Below are positions 24,205-32,640 of a stretch of 64,000 nucleotides of DNA, piece after piece. The DNA lies in NCBI GenBank assembly GCA_035776735.1, contig DASSSO010000021.1, positions 51,715 to 115,714 on the forward strand. The letters run 5' to 3'. A program made the position numbers and the translations under genes. Source of the DNA: JACDAN01 sp035776735. Lineage in GTDB: Bacteria > Actinomycetota > Thermoleophilia > Gaiellales > Gaiellaceae. The notes beneath the pieces were generated by a model. The model saw only the letters and a list, made by a program, of their open reading frames with translations. It was not told where the DNA came from and ran no database searches. The stretch's first letter is position 1, and each line of letters starts with the position of its first letter.

Positions 24205-25907
24205 GACGCGGGCGACAGGGCGTCAGCTCGGGCTCGCTGCTCGGGCCGCCCGCGCTCGAGCTCGAGCGCGACCGCCTCCGCGCCGGCGAGGACTGGCTGG
24301 CGAGCTTCGCCGTCGTCGGCTACCCGAGCGAGGTCACACGCGGCTGGCTGGCACCGCTCTTGCGCGCGGCCCGCGACGCCGACGTCTCCCTGCACATCGA
24401 GCCGATCGCGCCCGCGCTTGCCTCCGAGCGGCTGCGCCGCCAGCGTGCCCGGCTCGAATCGACCCGCCGGCTCGAGCACGAGCGTGGCCTGCTCGGCGAT
24501 CCGGAGGTAGCCGCCGCGGCCGAGGACGCCGGCGAGCTTGCCGCCCGGCTCGCCCGCGGCGAGAGCCGCCTCTTTCGAAGCGGCCTCTACCTGACCGTCC
24601 GCGCGGGGAGCCGCGAGCAGCTCGACGAGCGGATCGAGCGCCTGCGCGCGCTTTGCTCCTCGCTGCTCCTGCACACAGTGCCGGCCAGCTTCCGCCCGCT
24701 CGAGGGCTGGCTCTCGACCCTCCCGCTCGGACTCGACCGCCTGCGCCTGCGGCGCGCCTTCGACACCGGTGCCCTCGCCGCCTCCTTTCCCTTCGCCTCC
24801 GCCGACCCGCCCGCCGAGGATGGCGTCCTCTACGGGCTCGCCGCAAGCGGCGCCCCGGTCCTGCTGGATCGCTTCGCCCGCGACAACTACAACAGCGTCC
24901 TGCTCGCGCGCTCAGGCGCGGGCAAGAGCTACCTGGCCAAGCTCGAGGCGCTGCGCCTCCTCTACCGGGGCGTGCAGGTGTTCGTGATCGACCCCGAGGA
25001 CGAGTACCGCCGCCTCTGCGAGGCGCTCGGCGGCAGCTACCTGCCGCTCGCGGGCTCCGAGGCGGTCGCGCTCAACCCACTCGAGCTGCCGGCGGGTGGG
25101 CAGGCGCACGCGCTCGAGGCACGCGGGCTCTTTCTCGCCGAGCTCGTTGAGCTGCTGCTCGGCGGCCTCAGTAGCGAGGAGCTGGCGGTGCTCGACCGCG
25201 CGCTGCGCGCCTGCTACGCCGGCGCCGGGATCACAGACGAGCCGGCCACGCAGGGGCGGGCGGCGCCCCTTCTGGCCGACCTGGCGCACAGGCTCGCCGC
25301 CGAGGGCGCCGCCGGGGCGAGCCTTGCCGAGCGCCTGGCGCCCTACGCATCAGGGTCGCATTCCTCGTTGTTTGCAAGCCCGACCTCGGCGCGGCCGGAG
25401 GGGCAGCTCGTCTGCTTTTCGCTGCGCGGCCTCCCTGAGCGACTCAAGGCGCCCGCGCTGCTGCTCGCGCTCGATGCGATCTGGCGCTCGCTCGAGGGGC
25501 CGCTGCGCCGCCGCTGCGTCCTCGTCGACGAGGCCTGGCTCCTGATGCGCGAGCCGGCCGGGGCGCGCTTTCTCTACCGGCTCGCGAAGAGCTCCCGCAA
25601 GCGCTGGTGCGGCCTCACCACCGTCACCCAGGACGCCGGCGATCTCCTGGGCTCCGAGCTCGGCCAGTCAGTCGTCGCCAACGCCGCCACCCAGGTGCTC
25701 CTGCGGCAAGCCCCCCAAGCAATCGAGCAGATCGGCGAGGCCTTCGGGCTCTCCGAGGGCGAGCGCCGCTACCTGCTCGCCTGCCCCACCGGTGAGGGCC
25801 TGCTGCTCGCGGGCGAGGAGCGCGTGTCGCTCAAGGTCGTCTCTTCGGACGCCGAGCACGCGCTCGTCACCTCCGACCCGGCCGAGCTCGTGGGAGAGCT
25901 CGTCTGA
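24201..25907 (+). CDS. virB4: VirB4/TraC-like T4SS ATPase
   Basis: 568 aa. Walker A ARSGAGKS ends near residue 243, VFVIDPEDEYRRLCEALGG follows, Walker B is RRCVLVDEAWLLM near 435, and then the TraC-type TTVTQDAGDLL and VVANAATQVLLRQAP. The N-terminal 200 residues are shorter than in full-length VirB4, in line with part of that region lying in the upstream PrgI gene. It should power pilus biogenesis and substrate transfer. Confidence 0.9.
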   Translation: MRRGRQGVSSGSLLGPPALELERDRLRAGEDWLASFAVVGYPSEVTRGWLAPLLRAARDADVSLHIEPIAPALASERLRRQRARLESTRRLEHERGLLGDPEVAAAAEDAGELAARLARGESRLFRSGLYLTVRAGSREQLDERIERLRALCSSLLLHTVPASFRPLEGWLSTLPLGLDRLRLRRAFDTGALAASFPFASADPPAEDGVLYGLAASGAPVLLDRFARDNYNSVLLARSGAGKSYLAKLEALRLLYRGVQVFVIDPEDEYRRLCEALGGSYLPLAGSEAVALNPLELPAGGQAHALEARGLFLAELVELLLGGLSSEELAVLDRALRACYAGAGITDEPATQGRAAPLLADLAHRLAAEGAAGASLAERLAPYASGSHSSLFASPTSARPEGQLVCFSLRGLPERLKAPALLLALDAIWRSLEGPLRRRCVLVDEAWLLMREPAGARFLYRLAKSSRKRWCGLTTVTQDAGDLLGSELGQSVVANAATQVLLRQAPQAIEQIGEAFGLSEGERRYLLACPTGEGLLLAGEERVSLKVVSSDAEHALVTSDPAELVGELV

Positions 25908-25915
25908 GCAAGCTC

Positions 25916-26884
25916 GTGCTGATCGGTTGCGCGGCGCTGCTCTTGCTGCCGGCGCTTGCGATCTCCGCCGCCAGCGGCAGTCTCGGCCTCTCCACCCCCT
26001 CGCAGGGTGCGATCGCGGATATTCCGCCCGACTACCTGCTCCTCTACCAGCAGGCGGGGCTCGCCTTCGAGATCCCCTGGGAGCTTGTGGCCGGGGTCGG
26101 CAAGCTCGAATGCGACCACGGCCGCCACCCCCACCCCGCCTGCTGGCGCCCCGGCTCCGAGAACCGGGCCGGTGCCGGCGGGCCGATGCAGTTTCTCGCC
26201 GCCACCTGGCGCAGCTACGGGATCGACGCCGACCAGGACGGGACCGCCGATCGCTGGAGCGCCGCCGACGCAATCGTCTCCGCTGCCAACTACCTCGCCG
26301 CCTCCGGCGCCGCCGACGACCCGGAAGCCGCGCTCTACGCCTACAACCCCTCCCGAAGCTACGTCGCCGCCGCGCTCTCCTGGGCCGAGCACTACCAGCA
26401 AGCCTTCGGAGAGTCCTCCGATCGCCCCGTCGACATCGCTGTCCTCCCCGGGCTCGGCGATCGTGCTGCGTTGGAGCAGGCGGTTCTCTCGAGCCCGAAC
26501 ATCGAGCTGCGCCCCGAGGCCGAGGGTGACGTCCGCGCCGGCCGGGTCGACCCGCGCCTGCTCGCCGCTCTCCTCGCACTCGCTGAGCGCTTTCCGCTCG
26601 CCGGCGTCGGCCCCTTCATCACCGGCCACTCCTACTACGTCGCCGGCACCAACCGGCCTTCGAACCACAGCTTCGGCCGCGCGGTCGACATCGGCACGAT
26701 CAGCGGCGAGCTCGTCTCGCCCGCGAACGGCGCCGCCAAACAGGCGGCGCTGGCGCTGGCCTCACTACCGGCGCCGCTGCGACCGGACGAGGTCGGCTCC
26801 CCCTTCGCCGAGCTCGAGAGCCTGCCCGGCCTCTTCTCAGACGCCGCCCATCAAGACCACCTCCACCTCGGCTACGACCGATGA
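25916..26884 (+). CDS. Bifunctional lytic transglycosylase / M15-like peptidase
   Basis: 322 aa from GTG. A CTG at 25904 overlapping the VirB4 stop (CTGA) would add SKLV and give a better signal peptide. After the signal (to about 20), residues 40-160 form a transglycosylase domain (WELVAGVGKLECDHG, GAGGPMQFLAATWRSYGID, ALYAYNPSRSYVAAAL). The C-terminal part has NHSFGRAVDIGTI and HQDHLHLGYD, a metal-binding pattern like M15-type carboxypeptidases. It should open peptidoglycan for the secretion apparatus. Confidence 0.8.
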   Translation: MLIGCAALLLLPALAISAASGSLGLSTPSQGAIADIPPDYLLLYQQAGLAFEIPWELVAGVGKLECDHGRHPHPACWRPGSENRAGAGGPMQFLAATWRSYGIDADQDGTADRWSAADAIVSAANYLAASGAADDPEAALYAYNPSRSYVAAALSWAEHYQQAFGESSDRPVDIAVLPGLGDRAALEQAVLSSPNIELRPEAEGDVRAGRVDPRLLAALLALAERFPLAGVGPFITGHSYYVAGTNRPSNHSFGRAVDIGTISGELVSPANGAAKQAALALASLPAPLRPDEVGSPFAELESLPGLFSDAAHQDHLHLGYDR

Positions 26885-29325
26885 CCCAGAAGGATTCCGC
26901 AATCGTCCGCTACCTCCGCGACCCGAGCCTGCTCTTGGAAGACGCGCTCGAGCACGCGCGGCAGGGGCTCGAGCTGGGTGTCGCGGCGGCGCCGTTCTTG
27001 CTGCCGCCGCTGCTGGCGCTTGTTCTTGCCCGGTTCCTCGTCGGCCGGCTGCGCGAGCGGCGGCTGGCTGCGGGAGCGCGGCTGATCGCGGTCGGTGTGC
27101 CGCCCGAGGTCGAGCCCGAGGGAGCTCTCCTGCTCTGGTCGGCGCTGCATGACCTACTCCGCCCACGCCTCGCCCGCCTCCTCCGGGGGCAGCCGCAGCT
27201 CGCGTGGGAGATCGCGGCCGGGCGCGGCGGCAGCGAGTTCCGGATCTGGATCCCCGAGACGGTCCCGCCCGGCCTGGTCGAGCGGGCGCTCGCCGCCACC
27301 TGGCCCGGCATCACCACCGCCACGCTCCCAGCCGAAGCAGATCTGAGCGCGACCGCCGCGAGTCGCGAAGCCGGCTCCGGCAAGGACGAGCACAGCGTCC
27401 TACTCCCCGGCGCAGGCGAGGACGAGACGCTGGCGGCGGGCGAGCTGGTGCTCTCGGGGAGCGAGTGGTTTCCGCTCGGCGGCCGGGACGGCCCCGATCC
27501 GTTGCGGCTCGTGCTCGGCCAGCTCGCCGGCCTCGCCACAGGCGAGCGAGCGCTGGTGCAGGTCGTCATCCGACCCGCGACCGCGCGCGAGCAGCGGCGG
27601 CTGGTCGCTGCGGCGCGGCGGATCCGAAACGGCGCCTCGCCTTCCCGGATCGGCCGTCTGGTCGATCTCGTGCTTCCCGGCCAGCCGGCGCGCCCGCCGG
27701 GACTCGATCCGACCGTCAACCCGGACGTACGCGCGGTGCTGGAGAAGGCTTCGCACCCCCTCTACCGCTGCCTGGTCCGGGTCGCCGTTTCTGCCCCTGA
27801 CATGGCCAGCGCGCGTGGCCGGATCCACGCCCTCAGCGGCGCCTTCGCCGGCTACGAGGGCAGGGTGGGTCTGCGCCGCCGCCATGTGCGTGCCGCGAGG
27901 CGAAAGCTACGCCTGCGCGCGCTCGGGCGGCGCGGCTACCTGCTCTCGATCCCGGAGCTGGCCGGGCTCGCGCATCTGCCTTCCGAGCGGGCGCTGCCCG
28001 GGCTCGTGCGTGCCGGCGCTCGCAGCGTCGCCCCGCCTCCCGGCCTGCCCGCCGAGGGGAAGCCGCTCGGGCTCGCGGCGAGCGGCGAGCAGGTCGCGCT
28101 CGCGGTCGCCGACGCCCGCTACCACCTGCACCTGCTCGGCCCGACCGGGGTTGGCAAGTCGACGCTGGTCGCCCGGCTCGCGCTCGCCGACCTCGAGTCG
28201 GGCCGGGGCGCGGTCGTGATCGACCCCAAGGGCGACCTCGTCGAGGAGATCCTGGAGCGGATCCCGGCGGGGCTCGAGGGTCGGGTGGATCTGCTCGATC
28301 CGCTCGATCCCGCGCCGCCCGGCCTGAACGTGCTCGAAGGCTCTGACCACGACCTCGTCGTCGATCAGCTAGTGGGGATCTTCCGCCGCGTCTACGAGCG
28401 CTTCTGGGGGCCGCGCACCGACGACATCCTGCGCGCCGCCTTGCTCACCCTGCTCGCGGCGGGCGGGCAGGCGACGCTCGCCGACGTGCCCCGGCTTCTC
28501 AGCGACGAGCACTGGCGCGAGCAGCTGCTGCTGGAGTTCGAGGATCCGGTCGGCCTCGAGCCCTTCTGGGAGTGGTACGACGGGCTCGGCGAGGCCGTGC
28601 GGACGCAGGCGACCGGCCCGGTGCTGAACAAGCTGCGCGCCTTCCTGCTTCGCCGCCCCGTGCGCGCGATCGTCGGTCAGGAGCGCTCGACGATCGACGT
28701 CGCCGGAACCCTCGACGGAGGCGGCCTCCTACTCGTCCGGGTGCCGAAGGGGACGCTCGGCGAGGACACAAGCCGACTGCTCGGCTCCTTCGTCGTCGCC
28801 CGCGTCTGGCAGGCCGCGCTCGCCCGCGCCGGCCGCCCCGAGGCGGCGCGGCCCGACTGCGCTCTCTACGTGGACGAGGTGCACAACTACCTCAACCTGC
28901 CCACCCCCCTGGACGAGATGCTGGCCGAGGCGCGCGGCTACCACCTCTCACTCTGCCTCGCCCACCAGCACCTCGCCCAGCTCCCCAAGGAGATGCGCGA
29001 GGCGATCGCCGCCAACGCTCGCAGCAAGCTCTACTTCCAGCTCTCGCCCCACGACGCACAAGCATTGGCCAAAGAGGTCGAGCCCGAGCTGGCCGCGCAC
29101 GACCTCGCCCACCTCCCCCGCCACTCCGCCGCTGTCCGCCTCTGCCGGGCAGGCGAGACCGGCCCCGCCTTCACGCTGACCACGCAGCCGCTCCCACCTG
29201 GCGACCCAGAGCGGGCGCAGGCGGTCCGCGCGGACGCGCGCCGGCGAAACGGCCGCGCGCGCGAGCAGGTCGAGGCGCTGCTCGTTGACCGGCAAACGCG
29301 ACCGTGGCGGGGAAGGCACACATGA
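26881..29325 (+). CDS. VirD4/TraD-like coupling ATPase
   Basis: 814 aa. One hydrophobic segment at about 35-60 near the N-terminus, a long middle domain, then the motor: GPTGVGKSTLVARL near 421-434, GAVVIDPKGDLVEEIL, and YVDEVHNYLNLP near 660, then SLCLAHQHLAQLP and ANARSKLYFQLSPHDAQAL. The layout matches coupling proteins that use a type IV secretion channel. ATGA overlap with the lytic enzyme. Without a relaxase gene nearby, its substrate is open. Confidence 0.85.
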   Translation: MTQKDSAIVRYLRDPSLLLEDALEHARQGLELGVAAAPFLLPPLLALVLARFLVGRLRERRLAAGARLIAVGVPPEVEPEGALLLWSALHDLLRPRLARLLRGQPQLAWEIAAGRGGSEFRIWIPETVPPGLVERALAATWPGITTATLPAEADLSATAASREAGSGKDEHSVLLPGAGEDETLAAGELVLSGSEWFPLGGRDGPDPLRLVLGQLAGLATGERALVQVVIRPATAREQRRLVAAARRIRNGASPSRIGRLVDLVLPGQPARPPGLDPTVNPDVRAVLEKASHPLYRCLVRVAVSAPDMASARGRIHALSGAFAGYEGRVGLRRRHVRAARRKLRLRALGRRGYLLSIPELAGLAHLPSERALPGLVRAGARSVAPPPGLPAEGKPLGLAASGEQVALAVADARYHLHLLGPTGVGKSTLVARLALADLESGRGAVVIDPKGDLVEEILERIPAGLEGRVDLLDPLDPAPPGLNVLEGSDHDLVVDQLVGIFRRVYERFWGPRTDDILRAALLTLLAAGGQATLADVPRLLSDEHWREQLLLEFEDPVGLEPFWEWYDGLGEAVRTQATGPVLNKLRAFLLRRPVRAIVGQERSTIDVAGTLDGGGLLLVRVPKGTLGEDTSRLLGSFVVARVWQAALARAGRPEAARPDCALYVDEVHNYLNLPTPLDEMLAEARGYHLSLCLAHQHLAQLPKEMREAIAANARSKLYFQLSPHDAQALAKEVEPELAAHDLAHLPRHSAAVRLCRAGETGPAFTLTTQPLPPGDPERAQAVRADARRRNGRAREQVEALLVDRQTRPWRGRHT

Positions 29326-29504
29326 CCCGCGCCCCGCACAGCGCTTTCCAGGGGCGGCGGCTCCAGCGTCCGCTCTGGCGTCCACTGTGGGATCCGTTCT
29401 GGCGTCCGCTCCGGACCGGATTCCCCCTCAGTGCGCAAATCGCCAGCACCGGGGTCCCTTCCCAGCGCCGGTCGAGCGCGCGACAAGGGTGGAGAAAGCC
29501 ATGA
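29322..29504 (+). CDS. 60-aa microprotein with RPLW repeats
   Basis: Its ATG overlaps the coupling-ATPase stop (ATGA at 29322) and its TGA overlaps the next ATG (ATGA at 29501), so it is translationally coupled at both ends. The core reads QRPLWRPLWDPFWRPLRTG and is encoded by four tandem 12-base units (29367-29414). It is very basic, with four Trp in the sequence and no signal peptide. No family recognised. The Trp/Pro/Arg repeat could bind membranes, nucleic acid or the coupling protein. Confidence 0.6.
   Translation: MTRAPHSAFQGRRLQRPLWRPLWDPFWRPLRTGFPLSAQIASTGVPSQRRSSARQGWRKP
29367..29414 (+). repeat. Four tandem 12-base units coding RPLW-type repeats
   Basis: Units CGTCCGCTCTGG, CGTCCACTGTGG, GATCCGTTCTGG and CGTCCGCTCCGG follow each other without gaps. 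Third-position differences between units change few residues, which suggests selection on the peptide. Confidence 0.75.
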
Positions 29505-30391
29505 TCCGCTCCGATGCTCGCGCAGGACGCGTCGGCGCCGCGGCGGTGGCCGCGCTCGCTTCGCGCCTAACCGAGCGCGACCGGCTGGTCGCGCTCGCCT
29601 GCTATGAGCACCGCGTGCTCACGACCGAGCAGCTGCGCCGGCTCCACTTCGGCTCCGCCCGCCGCGCCCGCTGGCGGCTCGAGCGCCTCTACCAGCTGCG
29701 CGTCCTCGACCGCTTCCGCCCACCCCGGGAACGAGGACAGGGCAGCGCCCCCTACCACTGGCTGCTCGACGAGGCCGGCGCTCACGTCGTCGCCGAGGCG
29801 CTCGGCGTCGAGCGCAGCGAACTGCGCTGGCGCCACCAAGCAGCGGTCGCGATCGCCGGCTCCAGCAAGCTCTCCCACCAGCTCGAGGTGAACGAGTTCC
29901 TGACCCGCCTCGCCGACGAAGCCAGCCAGGCCGGCGGCCGCCTGGCCGCCTGGTGGGGCGAGCGGCGCTGCCTCGCCGCCCTCGGCGGCCAGGCAGCGCC
30001 CGACGGCTACGGACGCCTCGAGCTGCCCGGCCGGGAGCCAGCCAGCTTCCTGCTCGAGCTCGACCGTGGCACCGAAGACCATGAGCGGCTGCGGCAGAAG
30101 GCGCGCCGCTACGCGCGCGCCCTTCCCCGCAGTCCCCTCGCCCCCGAGGCGCCACTGATCGTGCTCGCCGTGCCCAGCCCCGCGCGCCGCGACAACCTCG
30201 CCCGGACGCTCGCTGTGAGCAGCGCCCCGATCCAAACCGTCGTTTGGACACCGCGGCGCTCTCCGCTCGAAGCGCTCATCGAGGCACTCGCCGCGCCGCG
30301 GCGGCAAAGCCGCCCACCACTCACAGAGACCGACGTTCCCGAACCCGAGCATCTGAGCTCTCCGGCTCCTCCGCCGGCCCCACATGCCTGA
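29501..30391 (+). CDS. Replication-relaxation family protein
   Basis: 296 aa from the ATG at 29501 with GGTGGAG upstream. A winged-helix half (LTERDRLVALACYEHRVLTTEQLRRLHFGSARRARWRLERLYQLRVLDRF, LLDEAGAHVVAEALG) is followed by a restriction-like part (FLLELDRGTEDHERLRQKARRYARAL). This matches the replication-relaxation family (PF13814) found on actinobacterial plasmids and integrative elements. The long upstream extension of the frame to 29285 is rejected because it overlaps two coupled genes. Confidence 0.8.
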   Translation: MIRSDARAGRVGAAAVAALASRLTERDRLVALACYEHRVLTTEQLRRLHFGSARRARWRLERLYQLRVLDRFRPPRERGQGSAPYHWLLDEAGAHVVAEALGVERSELRWRHQAAVAIAGSSKLSHQLEVNEFLTRLADEASQAGGRLAAWWGERRCLAALGGQAAPDGYGRLELPGREPASFLLELDRGTEDHERLRQKARRYARALPRSPLAPEAPLIVLAVPSPARRDNLARTLAVSSAPIQTVVWTPRRSPLEALIEALAAPRRQSRPPLTETDVPEPEHLSSPAPPPAPHA

Positions 30392-31338
30392 CCACACCCA
30401 CATCGAAAACAGCCGACCTGCCGCTCGCCGTTTGGCCCTGCGCGCAGGAGACAAGCCAGCGGCAGCGCCTCGGCCGCTACCTGCAAGAGTCGACGCGGCA
30501 CCCGGGCAAGATGCTGCCCGAGCTCGCCCGCCGCGCGATCGGCGCCTACACAGAGCCCGGCCAGCTCGTCGTCGATCCCATGTGCGGGACCGGCACCACC
30601 CTCGTCGAGGCGATCCACCTCGACCGAAACGCCCTCGGTGTGGAGCTGGAGCGGCGCTGGGCAAGCCTTGCAACCGCCAACCTCGCCCACGCCCGCGAGC
30701 AGGACGCACCCGGTCAGGCTGGCGTCGTCGAGGGTGACGCCCGCCAGCTCCCGCGGCTCCTCACCCGCGCCGGGCGCCGCCACGGAACTCTGGCGCGGCT
30801 CGGGGCGGGCAGCGTCGATCTGATCTTGACCTCGCCCCCGTACGGGCGCGATCTGCAGCGGATCGACAAGCCGGGCTGGATTGCGGGCGGCAGCCTCGGC
30901 GCCAGGGACGCCCGCAACTACTCGGACGATCGCAGCAACCTCGGTCACGCCCGTGCCCAGACCTACCGCGTCGCGATGGGAGAGGTGTACGCGGCCTGCG
31001 CCGCCGCGCTCAAGCCGGGCGGCTTCCTCGTCCTCGTCACCAAGAACCTGCGCGCAGACGGCGCTCTCTACGACCTCGCCGCCCCCACCGTCGAGCTCTG
31101 CCTCGAGACGGGTCTTCGCTACTGGCAGCACGTGATCGCCCTCCACGCCGCGATCCGCGGCAGCGATCTTGTCCCGCGCCCCTCCTTCTGGCAACTGAGC
31201 ACGACGCGCAAGGCACTCGCGCGCGGCGAGCGGATCCACCTCGTCTGCCATGAGGACGTGCTCGTCTTCCGCAAAGCGGACGTTGCGGCGCTCAAATCAG
31301 CTCGCCCGGAGCGGGCGCTGCTGAGGGAGGCGGCGTGA
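30388..31338 (+). CDS. DNA methyltransferase, copy 1, probable CTG start
   Basis: 316 aa if started at the CTG at 30388, which overlaps the previous TGA (CTGA). That start puts 16 residues before VWP, close to the 18 of the paralogous neighbour; no ATG, GTG or TTG lies at a suitable place. Motif I is DPMCGTGTTLVEA and motif IV is LTSPPYG, in the order of gamma-type amino methyltransferases (N6-adenine or N4-cytosine). No restriction endonuclease is adjacent. It may protect element DNA or mark transferred strands. Confidence 0.8.
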   Translation: MTTPTSKTADLPLAVWPCAQETSQRQRLGRYLQESTRHPGKMLPELARRAIGAYTEPGQLVVDPMCGTGTTLVEAIHLDRNALGVELERRWASLATANLAHAREQDAPGQAGVVEGDARQLPRLLTRAGRRHGTLARLGAGSVDLILTSPPYGRDLQRIDKPGWIAGGSLGARDARNYSDDRSNLGHARAQTYRVAMGEVYAACAAALKPGGFLVLVTKNLRADGALYDLAAPTVELCLETGLRYWQHVIALHAAIRGSDLVPRPSFWQLSTTRKALARGERIHLVCHEDVLVFRKADVAALKSARPERALLREAA

Positions 31339-32246
31339 CCGTCAAACGTGCGCTGGCACCCGTTGGCGGCCCGTCGGCGCTCTCGGTCTGGCCGGTCGCG
31401 CAGAAGACCGCCCGCGAGCAGCGGCGCGGCCGTTACCTGCCCGCCGCGACCGCCCACCCCGGCAAGATGCTGCCCGAGCTCGCGCGCACGATCATCCACG
31501 CCTACAGCAAGGCGGGCGAGCTGGTGCTCGACCCCATGTGTGGGATCGGCACTAGCCTGGTCGAGGCGATCCACCTCGACCGCGACGCCGCCGGCGTCGA
31601 GCTGGAACCGCGCTGGGCCTCGCTGGCTTCCGCAAACATCGCGCTCGCGCGCGAGCAGGGCGCGACCGCGAGCGCCCTCTGCCTGCAGGGAGACGCGCGC
31701 AGGCTGGGACGAGGCGTGCTCGACGAGCTCGCAGGACAAGCCGCGCTCATCCTCACCTCACCCCCGTACGGCCCCTCCCTGCATGGCCAGGTGAAGGCCG
31801 GCCACGGCCGCCCGGTCGAGAAGTGGGACGACCGCTACTCGCGCAACCCCGGCAACCTCGCCCACCTACCGGCAAGCAGCGGCCGCCGACCGTCGTTCGC
31901 CGACGCGCTCGCCGAGATCCTGGCCGGCTGCCGGCGCATGCTCGCCCCGCAGGGGCGGCTCGTCCTCACCGCCCGGCCCTACCGCTCCCAAGGCGTGCTC
32001 GTCGACCTGCCCGGCCAGATCGTCCGTCTCGCCGGCAACGCCGGCCTCACCCTCTGCGAGCGGCGGGTCGCGCTCCTCTGCGGCCTGCGCGACGGCCGGC
32101 TCGTGCCGCGCACGAGCTTCTTCCAGCTCACCCACCAGCGCCGAAGCACGTTCGAGCGCATGCTGCTCATCGCCCACGAGGACGTGCTCGTCTTAACCCA
32201 CGACCACCGGCTGGCCGCCGCCGCCGCGACAACGGGCGCTCGCTGA
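31335..32246 (+). CDS. DNA methyltransferase, copy 2
   Basis: 303 aa, GTG start overlapping copy 1 (GTGA). It is a tandem paralogue: VWP, AHPGKMLPELAR, DPMCGIGTSLVEAIHLDR, GVELEPRWASLA and LTSPPYG all have counterparts in copy 1, while the region after TSPPYG (target recognition) differs. Two diverged copies suggest two recognition sequences. Confidence 0.85.
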   Translation: MTVKRALAPVGGPSALSVWPVAQKTAREQRRGRYLPAATAHPGKMLPELARTIIHAYSKAGELVLDPMCGIGTSLVEAIHLDRDAAGVELEPRWASLASANIALAREQGATASALCLQGDARRLGRGVLDELAGQAALILTSPPYGPSLHGQVKAGHGRPVEKWDDRYSRNPGNLAHLPASSGRRPSFADALAEILAGCRRMLAPQGRLVLTARPYRSQGVLVDLPGQIVRLAGNAGLTLCERRVALLCGLRDGRLVPRTSFFQLTHQRRSTFERMLLIAHEDVLVLTHDHRLAAAAATTGAR

Positions 32247-32247
32247 C

Positions 32248-32556
32248 TTGGCGGCGGGGACTCCCCACCAGCTGACGCTCGTCGTGCCTGAAGAGCTGCT
32301 GCAGGCGCTCGCCGCACGCACCGCCGAGCTCGGCCTCGCCCGCACCAAGGCGACGGCGCTGTCGGAATCGCCCTGGCTCGACTTCGAGCAGGCGATGGGC
32401 TACCTGCACTTCAGCCGCGACCGGCTGTACAAGCTGACCGCCGCACGCGCGATCCCCTTCCGCAAGAAGCGCAACGGGCAGGGGCTGCTCTTCCATCGCG
32501 ACGAGCTCGACCGCTGGCTGGAGGCCGAATACGAATCGACTGGATGCGCCGACTAG
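32248..32556 (+). CDS. Excisionase-like helix-turn-helix protein
   Basis: 102 aa, TTG start just after the methyltransferase. The C-terminal half is an excisionase/MerR-type winged helix (WLDFEQAMGYLHFSRDRLYKLTAARAIPFRKKRNGQGLLFHRDELDRWL). The N-terminal 40 residues form an amphipathic helix. Its place directly before an integrase fits a recombination directionality factor. Confidence 0.8.
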   Translation: MAAGTPHQLTLVVPEELLQALAARTAELGLARTKATALSESPWLDFEQAMGYLHFSRDRLYKLTAARAIPFRKKRNGQGLLFHRDELDRWLEAEYESTGCAD

Positions 32557-32640
32557 GTGGAGCTATGGTCGTCGACGACTCAGCAAATGCCCCGGCGGCG
32601 CGGTCACGCCCCGGGGCCGGCAACGGAGGTATGAGCTCCG

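Noticed and set aside
29367..29414. Tandem repeat as a CRISPR fragment or an origin iteron
   Set aside because: Units are contiguous 12-mers without spacers, in frame with a coupled open frame, so a coding repeat is the simpler explanation.
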